Positions 9,139 through 17,381 of a stretch of 51,816 nt of DNA are shown piece by piece. Positions within the stretch are counted from its first letter, which is position 1. Each line of letters starts with the position of its first letter. This DNA is from a virus. Position numbers and translations under genes: made by a program. Under the pieces are notes generated by a model, which worked only from the letters and a program-made list of their open reading frames with translations, made no database searches and was not told the origin of the DNA. The stretch covers positions 1-51,816 of the IMG/VR virus record IMGVR_UViG_3300032294_001011; one strand, given 5' to 3'.

Positions 9139-9203
9139 CCCTTCCTCGGCTCTTCCTCTTTGTTAGCGGGACTGGCTGCCGAGGAAGGGGGACAGCCAGT
9201 CCC
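9139..9203 (-). promoter_or_regulatory. Predicted H-type pseudoknot sequestering the RBS of the 8923-9132 gene
   Basis: Two perfect inverted repeats interleave. Arms 9168-9178 and 9193-9203 (GGGACTGGCTG type, 11 bp) form one stem. Arms 9139-9150 and 9178-9189 (GCCGAGGAAGGG type in the transcript, 12 bp) form another, and each pair has one arm in the other's loop. In the minus-strand RNA the first hairpin forms 10 nt after the stop codon of the 409-residue gene. Its loop can then pair with the downstream Shine-Dalgarno GAGGAAGG of the 69-residue gene. The A-B-A'-B' order is that of an H-type pseudoknot or a two-state switch. No U-tract follows, so it is not an ordinary terminator. Confidence 0.65.
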
Positions 9204-9213
9204 TTCGCAAAGC

Positions 9214-10443
9214 TTACGCTCTACGAGCTTTTTTCGCCTTGGCGATATCTTCTTTTTGTAAGCGACCTTCGCCACTTCCGGCGCCAGCTGTCATATCCTT
9301 ATATGACTTAGCAACTTTGCTGATACGACCGCCAGCCTTACGGGCTGGAGCATCATGATGCTTCTTAGCAATGTCAGTTTTTTGCAAACGACCTTCGCCA
9401 GAACCCGATCCAGCTTCCATGTCTTTATAGGTGCTTGCAACTTTGCTGATACGACCGCCTGCCTTGCGACCCATCGGCAAACCTGCTGGAGGCGGTGCCG
9501 CAGGAGCTGGCATTGGAGGAGCCATTGGTGGGCCCATTGGCATAGGAGGAGGCGTAGGAACGCCAACAGCAGGCATTTTAGGAGCGCCAGCAATTGGCTG
9601 GTCGCCCATAGGGAGCTTGCCACCAGCTACAATGGTTATGTTAATGTCGGTCTTGCCGCCCTTGCCGCTTTTGTGGGAAGGCTTTTTCATTGAACCGATG
9701 TCGAGAGCGCCACCCATAGCGCGAGCAGTTCTACCGCCCTTCTTATAGTTTTGATATTTGCCTGAACGCTCTGCGGCTTCATTTGGCTCGGGCAAAGAAT
9801 CATCACCACGTAGCGCACGATCTAACGCGCCTTTTGATTCTTGCGTATAGTTGGCTGTGCCCATCTTGCCGACATCGCGCATTGATTCGGCTTGCTTTTC
9901 AGCCTCCGACTTAGCGCCAGTCATTTTCTTTAAAAGGCTGCCGCCCTCGGCTTTGCCGCCCTTCTTGTAATGCTGGGCAGCGCCGCGGACTGGCTTAATC
10001 TTCATCGAGCCAAGGCGAGCTTTATTGTCTTCTGTTTCAGCAGCTGAAGGAACTGAACCGCCGCTGGCGCGTTTTGCTTTACCGCCATGCTTTAGGCCGC
10101 CAATATGTTTTTTGCCTTCGCGCTCTTCGTTGGCTTCCTTCATATTCTTATTGGCCATACCAACGCCAATCTCTGAGGGAACCTTGCCACCTGCCTTACG
10201 GGCTGGACGGTCTGAGCGAGAAGCTCCGCAACCGCCTTCCATCATGGCGACCTTGCCGCCTTTCTTGTAAGCACGGCGGGAAATGGGTCGCATACCTGTC
10301 TTAACATCAGCCTCAAGCGGCTCCGCTGGGCTCCAGTCCGCGCTAGAAACTTCTTGATCTTTGACGTAATTGCCGGGCTTGGCCAGATTACGGGCTTTCG
10401 CCTTCATCTTTTCCCGTAATGTTTTTGCAGAATATTCAGACAT
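9214..10443 (-). CDS. Lys/Gly/Pro-rich repeat protein (KKGGK family), probably packaged
   Basis: 409 residues of low complexity, starting MSEYSAKTLREKMKAKARNL. Repeated YKKGGK, KHGGKAK and RKAGGR motifs occur throughout. Around residues 270-330 is a Pro/Met-rich stretch (GVPTPPPMPMGPPMAPPMPA), and the last 84 residues are two 42-residue tandem repeats. A short beta-like segment (KTDINITIVAGGKLPMG) interrupts the basic region. The charge and repeats suggest a nucleic-acid or capsid-interior protein. Related Lys/Gly-rich segments occur at 3657-3929 and at the ends of the large virion proteins. It follows the 790-residue virion protein gene and precedes the pseudoknot. No catalytic motif. Confidence 0.75.
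   Translation of the reverse strand: MSEYSAKTLREKMKAKARNLAKPGNYVKDQEVSSADWSPAEPLEADVKTGMRPISRRAYKKGGKVAMMEGGCGASRSDRPARKAGGKVPSEIGVGMANKNMKEANEEREGKKHIGGLKHGGKAKRASGGSVPSAAETEDNKARLGSMKIKPVRGAAQHYKKGGKAEGGSLLKKMTGAKSEAEKQAESMRDVGKMGTANYTQESKGALDRALRGDDSLPEPNEAAERSGKYQNYKKGGRTARAMGGALDIGSMKKPSHKSGKGGKTDINITIVAGGKLPMGDQPIAGAPKMPAVGVPTPPPMPMGPPMAPPMPAPAAPPPAGLPMGRKAGGRISKVASTYKDMEAGSGSGEGRLQKTDIAKKHHDAPARKAGGRISKVAKSYKDMTAGAGSGEGRLQKEDIAKAKKARRA
9217..9468 (-). repeat. Tandem 126-bp repeat (2 x 42 codons)
   Basis: The copies at 9343-9468 and 9217-9342 encode RKAGGRISKVASTYKDMEAG and RKAGGRISKVAKSYKDMTAG, each continuing with GSGEGRLQK. About 30 of 42 residues match. The sequence differs at third positions, so the duplication is old and kept by selection at the protein level. 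Confidence 0.85.
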
Positions 10444-10489
10444 TTCTCTTTATCCTAGCTAGGAATTAAGCGGCGTCCCGCTTTCCGCG

Positions 10490-12862
10490 TTATTTCGGAA
10501 GGTTAGATACTACATCAAGAGCGTCACTAATAACAGAGCCGCCCTTCTTAAGACCATACTTTTGGCGGCGTTCCTGTTCTTGCATGACGCTATCAAGGAA
10601 CCGCTGATTTATTTGCTGTTGAAGCTTTTGCTCTTCAAAGAATTTCCTTGCCGAGCTGCGCCCCCTTGGATCAACAGAAAACGGATGGATAATTGACTTA
10701 TCTTTTGCAGGCTGCGTTACAATTCTTTCCAATGCTTCAGGCATGACATAGTGACGCAATGAAAGAGGAACGTCGCCAACATACTCGCCGCCAGTTGCGA
10801 CAGGATATGTTGAATGCTCAAATGATGTTTCAGGCGTTATGTTTTCGGGATTAAACTTTACAACGCGATGGCCCATCATACTCTTAGGAGCGCCACGTAA
10901 TTCAGGATCAGTAATAGCTACGCGAGTTTCTCCAACCATTGGAAAGCCTTTATCGCGCCAACCTTTGGTGTCCATATACTGAACGATTGCGCGACGATGG
11001 CCGCCGGGAAGTTGACGTGCAAACTCGCTTGCTTCTTTTGGGTTAGATATGCCGGGCCAGTTCTCTAATAACTCAGCGGCCTTTTTCTTTTCTTCAGGCG
11101 AACCCCAGTGGGAACCGCTCATGATTGCTTGATCAAACTCTTTCGCGGCTTTCTTTGATATCTTTTGATTCGGTATCTGAGCCATCAAGGCGTCAAACAT
11201 ATTGTGCGACGAATCAACTGCAGTTGGACCCATTGGAGAGAAGACACCGTAGACATCGCCTTCCCTTGCAGCTTGCGAAACAGCTTTCTTAAAGCCCGTT
11301 GCAGGTCCGGGAGCATTGGCCCAAACAGCGCCGGGACTAGGCTCCAGCATATATTTTGCGCCTGCATGAAGGTCTATTGGCCACGACAACTCTTGGTCGT
11401 TGATATGCGTCAAGCGTCCAAAGTTTGAACGGTCGCCGCCAAGATTAATGAAAGTGGCGCCCTTTGCCGTGTTGTAGAAATCCTCCCAAGACATTGGGTT
11501 TGTTTCTTTGAGCGGCAAATTAGGAATTGGCTCAATCTTTGTCGTTACGTCTTTTGGCGCACGGCTTTGGCCAACAAGATAATAATCTGACTTAGGGCCG
11601 GAGACTTCTTGCTGAATGCGTAAGTCGCGCGCTAGTTCTAAAGCTTGACGGACCTTATCAGGGTCTTGACTGAACGGGCTAACAACCCGCTCCATTGCGT
11701 GCTCAAGCGGAACGGGAGGAAGCTTTGCGCCAGCCTTAGCAAATTTAGCTATCTTTGATAATGTGCCAGCTTCAGCCTCTTCAGGCATAAACGCCGACGC
11801 GCCAATTGCAGCTGCCTTCGCTGCCTTCCCGGGAAGACCAAGGGCCGATAACGCAACATTGGTTGGGTCTCCTTCACGCAAGCCAACAGCAACATCCCTT
11901 GCTGCAGCAATAGGCGCAGCTGGCGTAAAGTAAGGAGCTATTTCTGATGCAGCCTGAAGCGCAGGCTGAATAACCTCAGTAGTTTCCTTGGGATATGAGC
12001 CGAGAGGAATAGATGTGTGCGTTAGTGGCTCTTCAATAGACATAGGAGCAAACTCAACTACGCCGCTTGCGCCCTTCTCATGGCTTGCTTCTTGTTTTTT
12101 ACTAGCTTCATCAGCTGCTCTAATGGCCGCTTCAATGTCTTCTACGCTACCGCCCCCTGCAAACTTATTTTTTGTAAGATAATCAATTACAGCATTTGAA
12201 TATGAATCTTCTTTATCCCACCAAGGTATTACATCAATATGCGTTTGCCCACGCATTTTAGCCGCCTCTAATCTATGACTACCATCTGAAACCATCCATT
12301 TGGGATTATCTAAACTAGGTGCGCCAGCTTCAATCGGAGGAATAGGAGTTTCCCTCGCAGCATATTCTTCAATTAATTGTCGAGATCCCGGCATATATAA
12401 TTTTCCCCCGGGGAGCGCACTCTCACCGTGTTCTACTTCTTCAATAGGAACTCTAACAACATTTTTATGGTCATAAGAAATTGGAGATTGAGATAAAGAT
12501 TTTATATTTGATAAATTTTTATCATCTTTAGAAATAAATTTTTTGGCTAAATCTATTGCCTCAGAAACTGCCTTGCCTCCACCTGCCTTACCCGTCCGCC
12601 CAAACAATGGCGCAACCGCAAAGCTCCACGTAATTAATCTGCGGAAGTAAGCTTCTGGATCTTCCTTATCGACAGGAATACGAATCGGAACAGCCCCGCC
12701 GGAAGCTTTCTTGGGCTTATTAAGCTTAAGCGATCCAAGAACATCAGTAGCGTCAATGTGATGTTGAACGCTATCAGTAGGCTTGCGATCACCCTTTCTA
12801 GCTTTGGGCGCCTTCGCCGCATCTAGCAACTCCTGCGAGACAAGAGAAGGTTTCTTCGCCAT
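10490..12862 (-). CDS. Large virion/ejection-type protein with ParB/sulfiredoxin-like domain
   Basis: 790 residues starting MAKKPSLVSQELLDAAKAPK. Residues about 130-225 resemble the ParB-N/sulfiredoxin fold: VPIEEVEHGESALPGGKL, then PKWMVSDGSHRLEAAKMRGQ and THIDVIPWW. The DGxHRLxAAK motif is the one that binds nucleotide in that superfamily. The middle (residues 300-400) is Ala/Gly-rich and hydrophobic (PAAPIAAARDVAVG, then VALSALGLPGKAAKAAAIGA), as in membrane-penetrating ejection proteins. The C-terminal half is charged (HAMERVVSPFSQDPDKVRQA onward) and ends GLKKGGSVISDALDVVSNLP. The gene abuts the portal gene, sharing one base. I infer a virion-internal protein; the ParB-like part could act on DNA or nucleotide during entry. 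Confidence 0.6.
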   Translation of the reverse strand: MAKKPSLVSQELLDAAKAPKARKGDRKPTDSVQHHIDATDVLGSLKLNKPKKASGGAVPIRIPVDKEDPEAYFRRLITWSFAVAPLFGRTGKAGGGKAVSEAIDLAKKFISKDDKNLSNIKSLSQSPISYDHKNVVRVPIEEVEHGESALPGGKLYMPGSRQLIEEYAARETPIPPIEAGAPSLDNPKWMVSDGSHRLEAAKMRGQTHIDVIPWWDKEDSYSNAVIDYLTKNKFAGGGSVEDIEAAIRAADEASKKQEASHEKGASGVVEFAPMSIEEPLTHTSIPLGSYPKETTEVIQPALQAASEIAPYFTPAAPIAAARDVAVGLREGDPTNVALSALGLPGKAAKAAAIGASAFMPEEAEAGTLSKIAKFAKAGAKLPPVPLEHAMERVVSPFSQDPDKVRQALELARDLRIQQEVSGPKSDYYLVGQSRAPKDVTTKIEPIPNLPLKETNPMSWEDFYNTAKGATFINLGGDRSNFGRLTHINDQELSWPIDLHAGAKYMLEPSPGAVWANAPGPATGFKKAVSQAAREGDVYGVFSPMGPTAVDSSHNMFDALMAQIPNQKISKKAAKEFDQAIMSGSHWGSPEEKKKAAELLENWPGISNPKEASEFARQLPGGHRRAIVQYMDTKGWRDKGFPMVGETRVAITDPELRGAPKSMMGHRVVKFNPENITPETSFEHSTYPVATGGEYVGDVPLSLRHYVMPEALERIVTQPAKDKSIIHPFSVDPRGRSSARKFFEEQKLQQQINQRFLDSVMQEQERRQKYGLKKGGSVISDALDVVSNLPK

Positions 12863-15156
12863 TACTCAATTCCTTCAAAGCCAGTTGGAGGCAGCTGCTC
12901 TTGTGATTCTAAGCGGTTTAACATTCTTGGATCAATGATCTGATTGATTATTGGAAGAGCGGCAGGGTTCTTGGCAATATCTTCAGCCAATCTCACAGCA
13001 GCTAACCGCTCGCGTGATTCGCGATCACGCAACCGATTAAACGCATCAAGTTTTGCATCTGCACCGCGCATTTCTATTTCGCGCTGCTCAAGCTGTAGCT
13101 CTGCCATCTTGACAGGATCAGGCGCTTGGCCTTCCTGCATTTGCGATTCCTGAACCTTGGCCTGCGCCAGCATTGTCTTGGCGTCTGCCTCTTGCTTCTT
13201 AATTTTAAGCTCTTCAATCGCCTGCATAACTTGCGGCGGAGGATTAGCTGCAGCATCTGGTGGCGCCATAAACTGCTCAGGATTGCTCCAACCCATCGCC
13301 TTCATGGCCGCAATGTCAATCGCCTTCGGGTCATACATCGCAGGATTAGATTGCTGTAGTTGTTTCAACGCCATGATCTTCATCAAGCGTTGCGTATGGC
13401 TTGCAGTGTTTGGATCTGCTTGCGGAACTAGCTCGCAGTTATCAAGCGCCTGTATAAAAGTTGTTTCATTCCACTGGCATTTTGGTTTTTTGTTTTTGCC
13501 CCAAAATGACGTGGGATGCTCTCTGAAACAACGCACAAGCAACTCAAACTCTTCAGCTTGAGAAACATGCATGCGCTTATGGACTGCATTCAAAATCTTC
13601 GTAGCTTGATCGATCAAAGCTAAAGTAGTGCCAACCGGAGCGTTGTCGCGGCCTTCGCCTACCTGTAGCTCGCTTGTCGTGCCGACACGTTGGCCAGTCT
13701 CGACCATATTCTGCACAAGCGTCATCAACGCCGCACCCGGTTCCTTGTAGGGCAATGGCATAATCGCTTGGTTGATCGGCAACCCACCCGTCTTCACTAA
13801 CGCTCCCCCGCCCGGAGGGACGCGGAATATGTTGGTGTTTTGTCTCGCGCCTGTGTCGGCCATCAAGAAGCCGGGGAAATTTGCATACATACCCGCATCG
13901 AGCATTTCGCGCCATGCAGCCGTCACCGCGTTAGTAGTGTTGCCAAGGATATGCAGTAGACCGATATCGTAAAAGCCCAAACCGGGGACGAACGTATATT
14001 TAACAAAGTTGTTTCGCGCTTCAGGTAATTCGTCACCTTCTTCGCCCGTTGGTTCATCGTAGTTGCGCACGATAGAGAGAATCTCTCTAGATGATACATC
14101 AATCGTTACGCGGTAGGGAATCTCTAATCCTGTTTCTTTTCCTTTATATTTATGCGCGTAACCATGAATATCTAACTCGCAATAGATTTCATAAATTTCA
14201 CGGTCGCGATCATCAGGATTGCGTGTATCAACACTAATGCCTTGCTGATCTGCCTTCTGGCGTTGAACGGCATCAGCATCTTCAAAGCTTGGAACGTTAA
14301 GTTGAATGTCGCGATAAACGCCAAGGATCTGCAACCGCTTCACAGTTGAAGAGCGCATATAAACGCGATGCGTTATACGCTTGGCGTCAGTCAATGCAGT
14401 CGCTGCGTTATTAACTATCAAGTCATCAGCATCAACCGACTCACTGACTGGGCGCCCACGCAAAGGACAGAAATAAACTTTTTTAAATGCTGTGCCGCCA
14501 AAGCCCAGCATGAAAAGCATTTTGTCAGTGTCAGGATAATACTCGCGGGCAATCGCCGTCAGATAATGATTGAGGTCTGACTCAAGAGCCGTAGCCTGCT
14601 CATCTTGTTGGACAGTATCGCCAGCCGATTCGCTCCGAACCTTCACCGGCCCATCAGTCGGGAGGAGCTCAGAACGGGCGTTAGCCTGAAACCGCAGGAC
14701 TGCCTCAAGAAGGAGCGGGTGGCGCACTTTGCTCATGCCCTCCACGGGAGCGCCGTCAGACGCGCCCTGAAGGCCCGGAATCTCAACCTTTAACCCTAGC
14801 AATTTAATGCCCTGAGCTCGGTCTTCAATCCAGTCTTGGCGGCTGTCGAGGTCGTCCCTCACGCCGCGCAAAAGATCTTCAGCAATACGGCCCAACTCAA
14901 ACTGGTCAATATCCTCAACCAGATTGCTGAACCATTCCTGCGCCCTTGCCGCATCTGACGCGCCCATAGGGCTACCATCAAGCGAAACACTTACTGAGCC
15001 ATCATCATGCTCAATGCGAATAATGTTGCCCTTGTCATCTGTCTCGGGCTTGTCGACATCATTCAAAATTTCAACGAGGACCTCTTCCGATGGCGCCAGT
15101 CCCACGGGCTCCTGTTCCTGTCTAACGGAAGGCGATAAGCCCGGAGTCATTGGCAT
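12862..15156 (-). CDS. Portal protein (P22 gp1-like)
   Basis: 764 residues, close to the size of P22 gp1 (about 725). An acidic N-terminus precedes the segment ILRGVRDDLDSRQDW-like (GVRDDLDSRQDWIEDRAQGI), the LLLEAVLRFQANARSELLP helix, and VKVRSESAG. Further landmarks are MLFMLGFGGTAFKKVYFCPL, YDIGLLHILGNTTNAVTAAW (clip region helix), PLPYKEPGAALMTLVQNMVE, and a long C-terminal helical barrel (ELKIKKQEADAKTMLAQAKV onward). These features define the P22-type portal ring through which DNA is packaged and ejected. The gene is followed, with one base shared, by the ParB-like virion gene, and lies 3 bases after the small gene at 15159-15377. A GGAAATTA Shine-Dalgarno precedes the start. Confidence 0.92.
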   Translation of the reverse strand: MPMTPGLSPSVRQEQEPVGLAPSEEVLVEILNDVDKPETDDKGNIIRIEHDDGSVSVSLDGSPMGASDAARAQEWFSNLVEDIDQFELGRIAEDLLRGVRDDLDSRQDWIEDRAQGIKLLGLKVEIPGLQGASDGAPVEGMSKVRHPLLLEAVLRFQANARSELLPTDGPVKVRSESAGDTVQQDEQATALESDLNHYLTAIAREYYPDTDKMLFMLGFGGTAFKKVYFCPLRGRPVSESVDADDLIVNNAATALTDAKRITHRVYMRSSTVKRLQILGVYRDIQLNVPSFEDADAVQRQKADQQGISVDTRNPDDRDREIYEIYCELDIHGYAHKYKGKETGLEIPYRVTIDVSSREILSIVRNYDEPTGEEGDELPEARNNFVKYTFVPGLGFYDIGLLHILGNTTNAVTAAWREMLDAGMYANFPGFLMADTGARQNTNIFRVPPGGGALVKTGGLPINQAIMPLPYKEPGAALMTLVQNMVETGQRVGTTSELQVGEGRDNAPVGTTLALIDQATKILNAVHKRMHVSQAEEFELLVRCFREHPTSFWGKNKKPKCQWNETTFIQALDNCELVPQADPNTASHTQRLMKIMALKQLQQSNPAMYDPKAIDIAAMKAMGWSNPEQFMAPPDAAANPPPQVMQAIEELKIKKQEADAKTMLAQAKVQESQMQEGQAPDPVKMAELQLEQREIEMRGADAKLDAFNRLRDRESRERLAAVRLAEDIAKNPAALPIINQIIDPRMLNRLESQEQLPPTGFEGIE

Positions 15157-15158
15157 AA

Positions 15159-15377
15159 TTAATTTCCTTCGCTGTCCTCGAGCAGCCGCGTAATATCCGC
15201 GACGAAACGGTCTAAACCCTCGCGAGCGGCTATACTATCAGTTTTCGCCGCAATCTCATAGGTACGCACGTAATCATGGGGCTCCTTACCCCAAACCTCT
15301 ACTTTAAACTTGCCAAGGCCATGCCCATGGGCTGGAGGCTCATCAATAATATCAACAGTCGCGCTTGCGAGGATCAT
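15159..15377 (-). CDS. Small conserved protein between terminase and portal
   Basis: Start set at the ATG at 15377 (MILASATVDIIDEPPAHGHG), just after the terminase stop at 15391; the longer frame upstream is a shadow of the terminase gene. The 72-residue protein has a beta-strand/turn layout (GLGKFKVEVWGKEPHDYVRT) and a helical C-terminus (DSIAAREGLDRFVADITRLL), resembling a small ferredoxin-like fold. Genes of this size and motif (HGHGLGxFxVEVWGxxPxDY) commonly sit between terL and the portal in environmental podophages; the function is unknown. The spacing of 3 bases to the portal gene points to one operon. Confidence 0.75.
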   Translation of the reverse strand: MILASATVDIIDEPPAHGHGLGKFKVEVWGKEPHDYVRTYEIAAKTDSIAAREGLDRFVADITRLLEDSEGN

Positions 15378-15390
15378 GTTATTATTCCGA

Positions 15391-17025
15391 TTATATAGGG
15401 TAAAGCGGCTCTGGTTCTTTGCCGGTGTGCATTCTACCTTGATCGAGGTCCGCAGTCCATTCAGCTCCCCTAACGAGAATGCCGATTTCGCGAAGATACT
15501 TGAGGGCCATAGATGTCGTGTCCACGAGGTCGTCGTGCTTCCCGCGAGGGAATTGCGATGCCTGCGTAATAACCATATCCGCCCACGCACGATCAGGAGC
15601 ATAGATCAGCCCCTCCGCAAAGATATGTTGAATGCTGTAAAGGCGAGACAGTTTGTCGTGGCCCTTTGGATCAATCAACTGAACCGCAAACTCCTCGTGA
15701 TTATACAGCCTACGAAGTTCTTGCGCGACACTAATTCCTGAAGCTTTATTTTCAACGAGCAGCTTTTCTACATTATATCGGTCCATCGTTTCTTGGACCT
15801 TCTCCACCAACTCATGCAGTTCAAGCCTTTCTGCCCACGCATACATCAGCATGCATCTTGGATGCTCTTGCGTATAGGTTCTTTCCAATTGCGCCATTGA
15901 CCCATCTGGCGTCATCTGCCTTGTAATTTGCGCGGTTTGATCTCCGCCTGTCCACACGCCCCAAACAGTCATGGCGCTTGGATCGTTTTCAGTCTTAGTC
16001 GTATAGGCGCAGTCTACCGCCGCGACGACGTAGTCGAACGGCGGATAGGAATCACGATCCCAAAGTTGCCACCAGTCGCGCTTGATGACGCCGCCGCCCC
16101 TCGGCGTTGGCGCTTGATCGAATTGCCCTGCCACTGCATAAGGCCCCATCGCCTTCTCATCGCGATCCACAACCGCTTCAGGAAAACGCTTAGGAAATAA
16201 AAGCTGTCCCGGTTCTTTGCGTGGATCAACTTCTCCGAGCATTGTGGGCATGGCCCTTGAAGGGTCATACCGCATCGGAAGCATAATATGGTCGTAGCCA
16301 AGTTGCTTCTCCAAGATAACGCCTGAAACATCTTCCTCATGCAGGCGCTGCATAATAACAACAATTGCCGATTCGAGTGGTTTATTCAAACGGGTTGGGA
16401 CCGCCTCAAGAAACCACTCAATCGTTGAAGCTCGCATTTGGTCCGAACTTGCGCCCTCAACAGAGTGCGGGTCGTCGATGATAACTCTGTCACCTCTGGC
16501 GCCAGTGATTGACCCAGATGCAACAGCCTGCATAAAGCCAGTTGCAGTGTTCTCAAACTTTGTCTTTTGGTTTTGGTCTTTGGTTAGCTTAACGCGGTCG
16601 CCCCAGCGGTCCTGATACCACTCCGAATCAATCAATCGGCGCATCTTTGTCGAGTTGCGAACCGCAAGGTCTTGGCTGTGGCTGGCGCAAAGATACCGCA
16701 TGTGCGGCATGTTCTTTGGTCCCCACTCCCACGCTGGCCAAAAGACTGAAGTCAGCAAAGACTTCATCATGCCCGGCGGGATGTTGATCAGGAGGCGATT
16801 GTAAAGAGAACCATCTTCAAGCTCGACACCGTAGGTGATTGCCTCGAGGTGTTCAGCCAACATATCGACATGCCAATTGTGGAAGTATTCGGCGCCCGGC
16901 TCGACGATATGCCAAGCCTGCCTGATGAACTCACACAAATCATCTTCGCACTCTGAGGCGCTGATGCTTGTCAACACCTGATCTCGGTCGAACTTTTTGC
17001 CATATGCCTCAACGATTCTTCCCAT
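15391..17025 (-). CDS. terL: Terminase large subunit
   Basis: 544 residues, the normal size for TerL. The ATPase half has a Walker A-like loop (IPPGMMKSLL, residue about 82), an ASHSQDLAVRNS motif, a Walker B (RVIIDDPHS, about residue 180), and a coupling motif (VVIMQRLHEEDVSG). The RNase H-like nuclease half has VVAAVDCAYTTKTENDPSAM (first metal Asp, about 333), a central LLVENKASG motif (second acid), and RGKHDDLVDTTSMAL (third Asp, about 498). It drives DNA packaging and cuts concatemers. TerS is encoded 1.5 kb upstream in the same direction, separated by small genes and an oxygenase, and the portal lies downstream. It overlaps the small gene at 17009-17203 by 17 bases. Confidence 0.95.
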   Translation of the reverse strand: MGRIVEAYGKKFDRDQVLTSISASECEDDLCEFIRQAWHIVEPGAEYFHNWHVDMLAEHLEAITYGVELEDGSLYNRLLINIPPGMMKSLLTSVFWPAWEWGPKNMPHMRYLCASHSQDLAVRNSTKMRRLIDSEWYQDRWGDRVKLTKDQNQKTKFENTATGFMQAVASGSITGARGDRVIIDDPHSVEGASSDQMRASTIEWFLEAVPTRLNKPLESAIVVIMQRLHEEDVSGVILEKQLGYDHIMLPMRYDPSRAMPTMLGEVDPRKEPGQLLFPKRFPEAVVDRDEKAMGPYAVAGQFDQAPTPRGGGVIKRDWWQLWDRDSYPPFDYVVAAVDCAYTTKTENDPSAMTVWGVWTGGDQTAQITRQMTPDGSMAQLERTYTQEHPRCMLMYAWAERLELHELVEKVQETMDRYNVEKLLVENKASGISVAQELRRLYNHEEFAVQLIDPKGHDKLSRLYSIQHIFAEGLIYAPDRAWADMVITQASQFPRGKHDDLVDTTSMALKYLREIGILVRGAEWTADLDQGRMHTGKEPEPLYPI

Positions 17026-17203
17026 TACCCTCGTTCACTTCATCAAAAGTTACTTCGCTGTCCCTTGTCATGATGACGAATCCATCGTCCATCATAGACT
17101 TGAGATAGGCTTGAACAACCTTATCAACATGGCTTTCAAAGTGGGTTTCCCATCTTGCCGCGGCAAGTGCGTCCTTATGCGCCTGAATAATAGTCTTGCT
17201 CAT
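17009..17203 (-). CDS. Small helical protein overlapping terL
   Basis: Start taken at the ATG at 17203 (MSKTIIQAHKDALAAARWET), with GGGGTGA 4 bases upstream; a GTG two codons earlier is possible. 64 residues, mostly helical, with an acidic C-terminus (SEVTFDEVNEGNGKNR) that overlaps the terL start. Both ends overlap neighbours (29 bases with the gene at 17175 and 17 with terL), so translation is coupled. Unrecognised; a packaging accessory role is possible from position. Confidence 0.65.
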   Translation of the reverse strand: MSKTIIQAHKDALAAARWETHFESHVDKVVQAYLKSMMDDGFVIMTRDSEVTFDEVNEGNGKNR

Positions 17204-17378
17204 ATTCACCCCAGATAGCTGCGATTATGGCTTCCTTCCGAGTTTCTATCCTCATCTTCCCCACGATGTAGGGAGAATAGATCTCCCAGTTCTTGATGAT
17301 TGAAACGGCTCTAGCCCTCTCCTCGCGTCGAACTTCCTCTATTAGCGCATCACGCTCAGTCTGTGTCATAGCTTTCAT
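17175..17378 (-). CDS. Small helical protein, 67 residues
   Basis: It begins MKAMTQTERDALIEEVRREE, a charged helix, followed by RARAVSIIKNWEIYSPYIVG and a short acidic aromatic end (WGEYEQDYYSGA). The layout (TQTERDALIEEVRREERARA) is common in small phage proteins that may form helical oligomers. It starts 3 bases after the oxygenase stop and overlaps the next gene out of frame, so it belongs to the packaging operon. The function is unknown. Confidence 0.65.
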   Translation of the reverse strand: MKAMTQTERDALIEEVRREERARAVSIIKNWEIYSPYIVGKMRIETRKEAIIAAIWGEYEQDYYSGA

Positions 17379-17381
17379 TCC

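Noticed and set aside
9431-9748. Plus-strand Gly/Pro-rich frame opposite the KKGGK protein
   Set aside because: Mirror of the Pro/Met-rich coding segment, without a start signal.
15378-15602. N-terminal extension of the small gene between terL and the portal
   Set aside because: It lies wholly in the terL gene in another frame; the ATG just after the terL stop gives a normal small protein.
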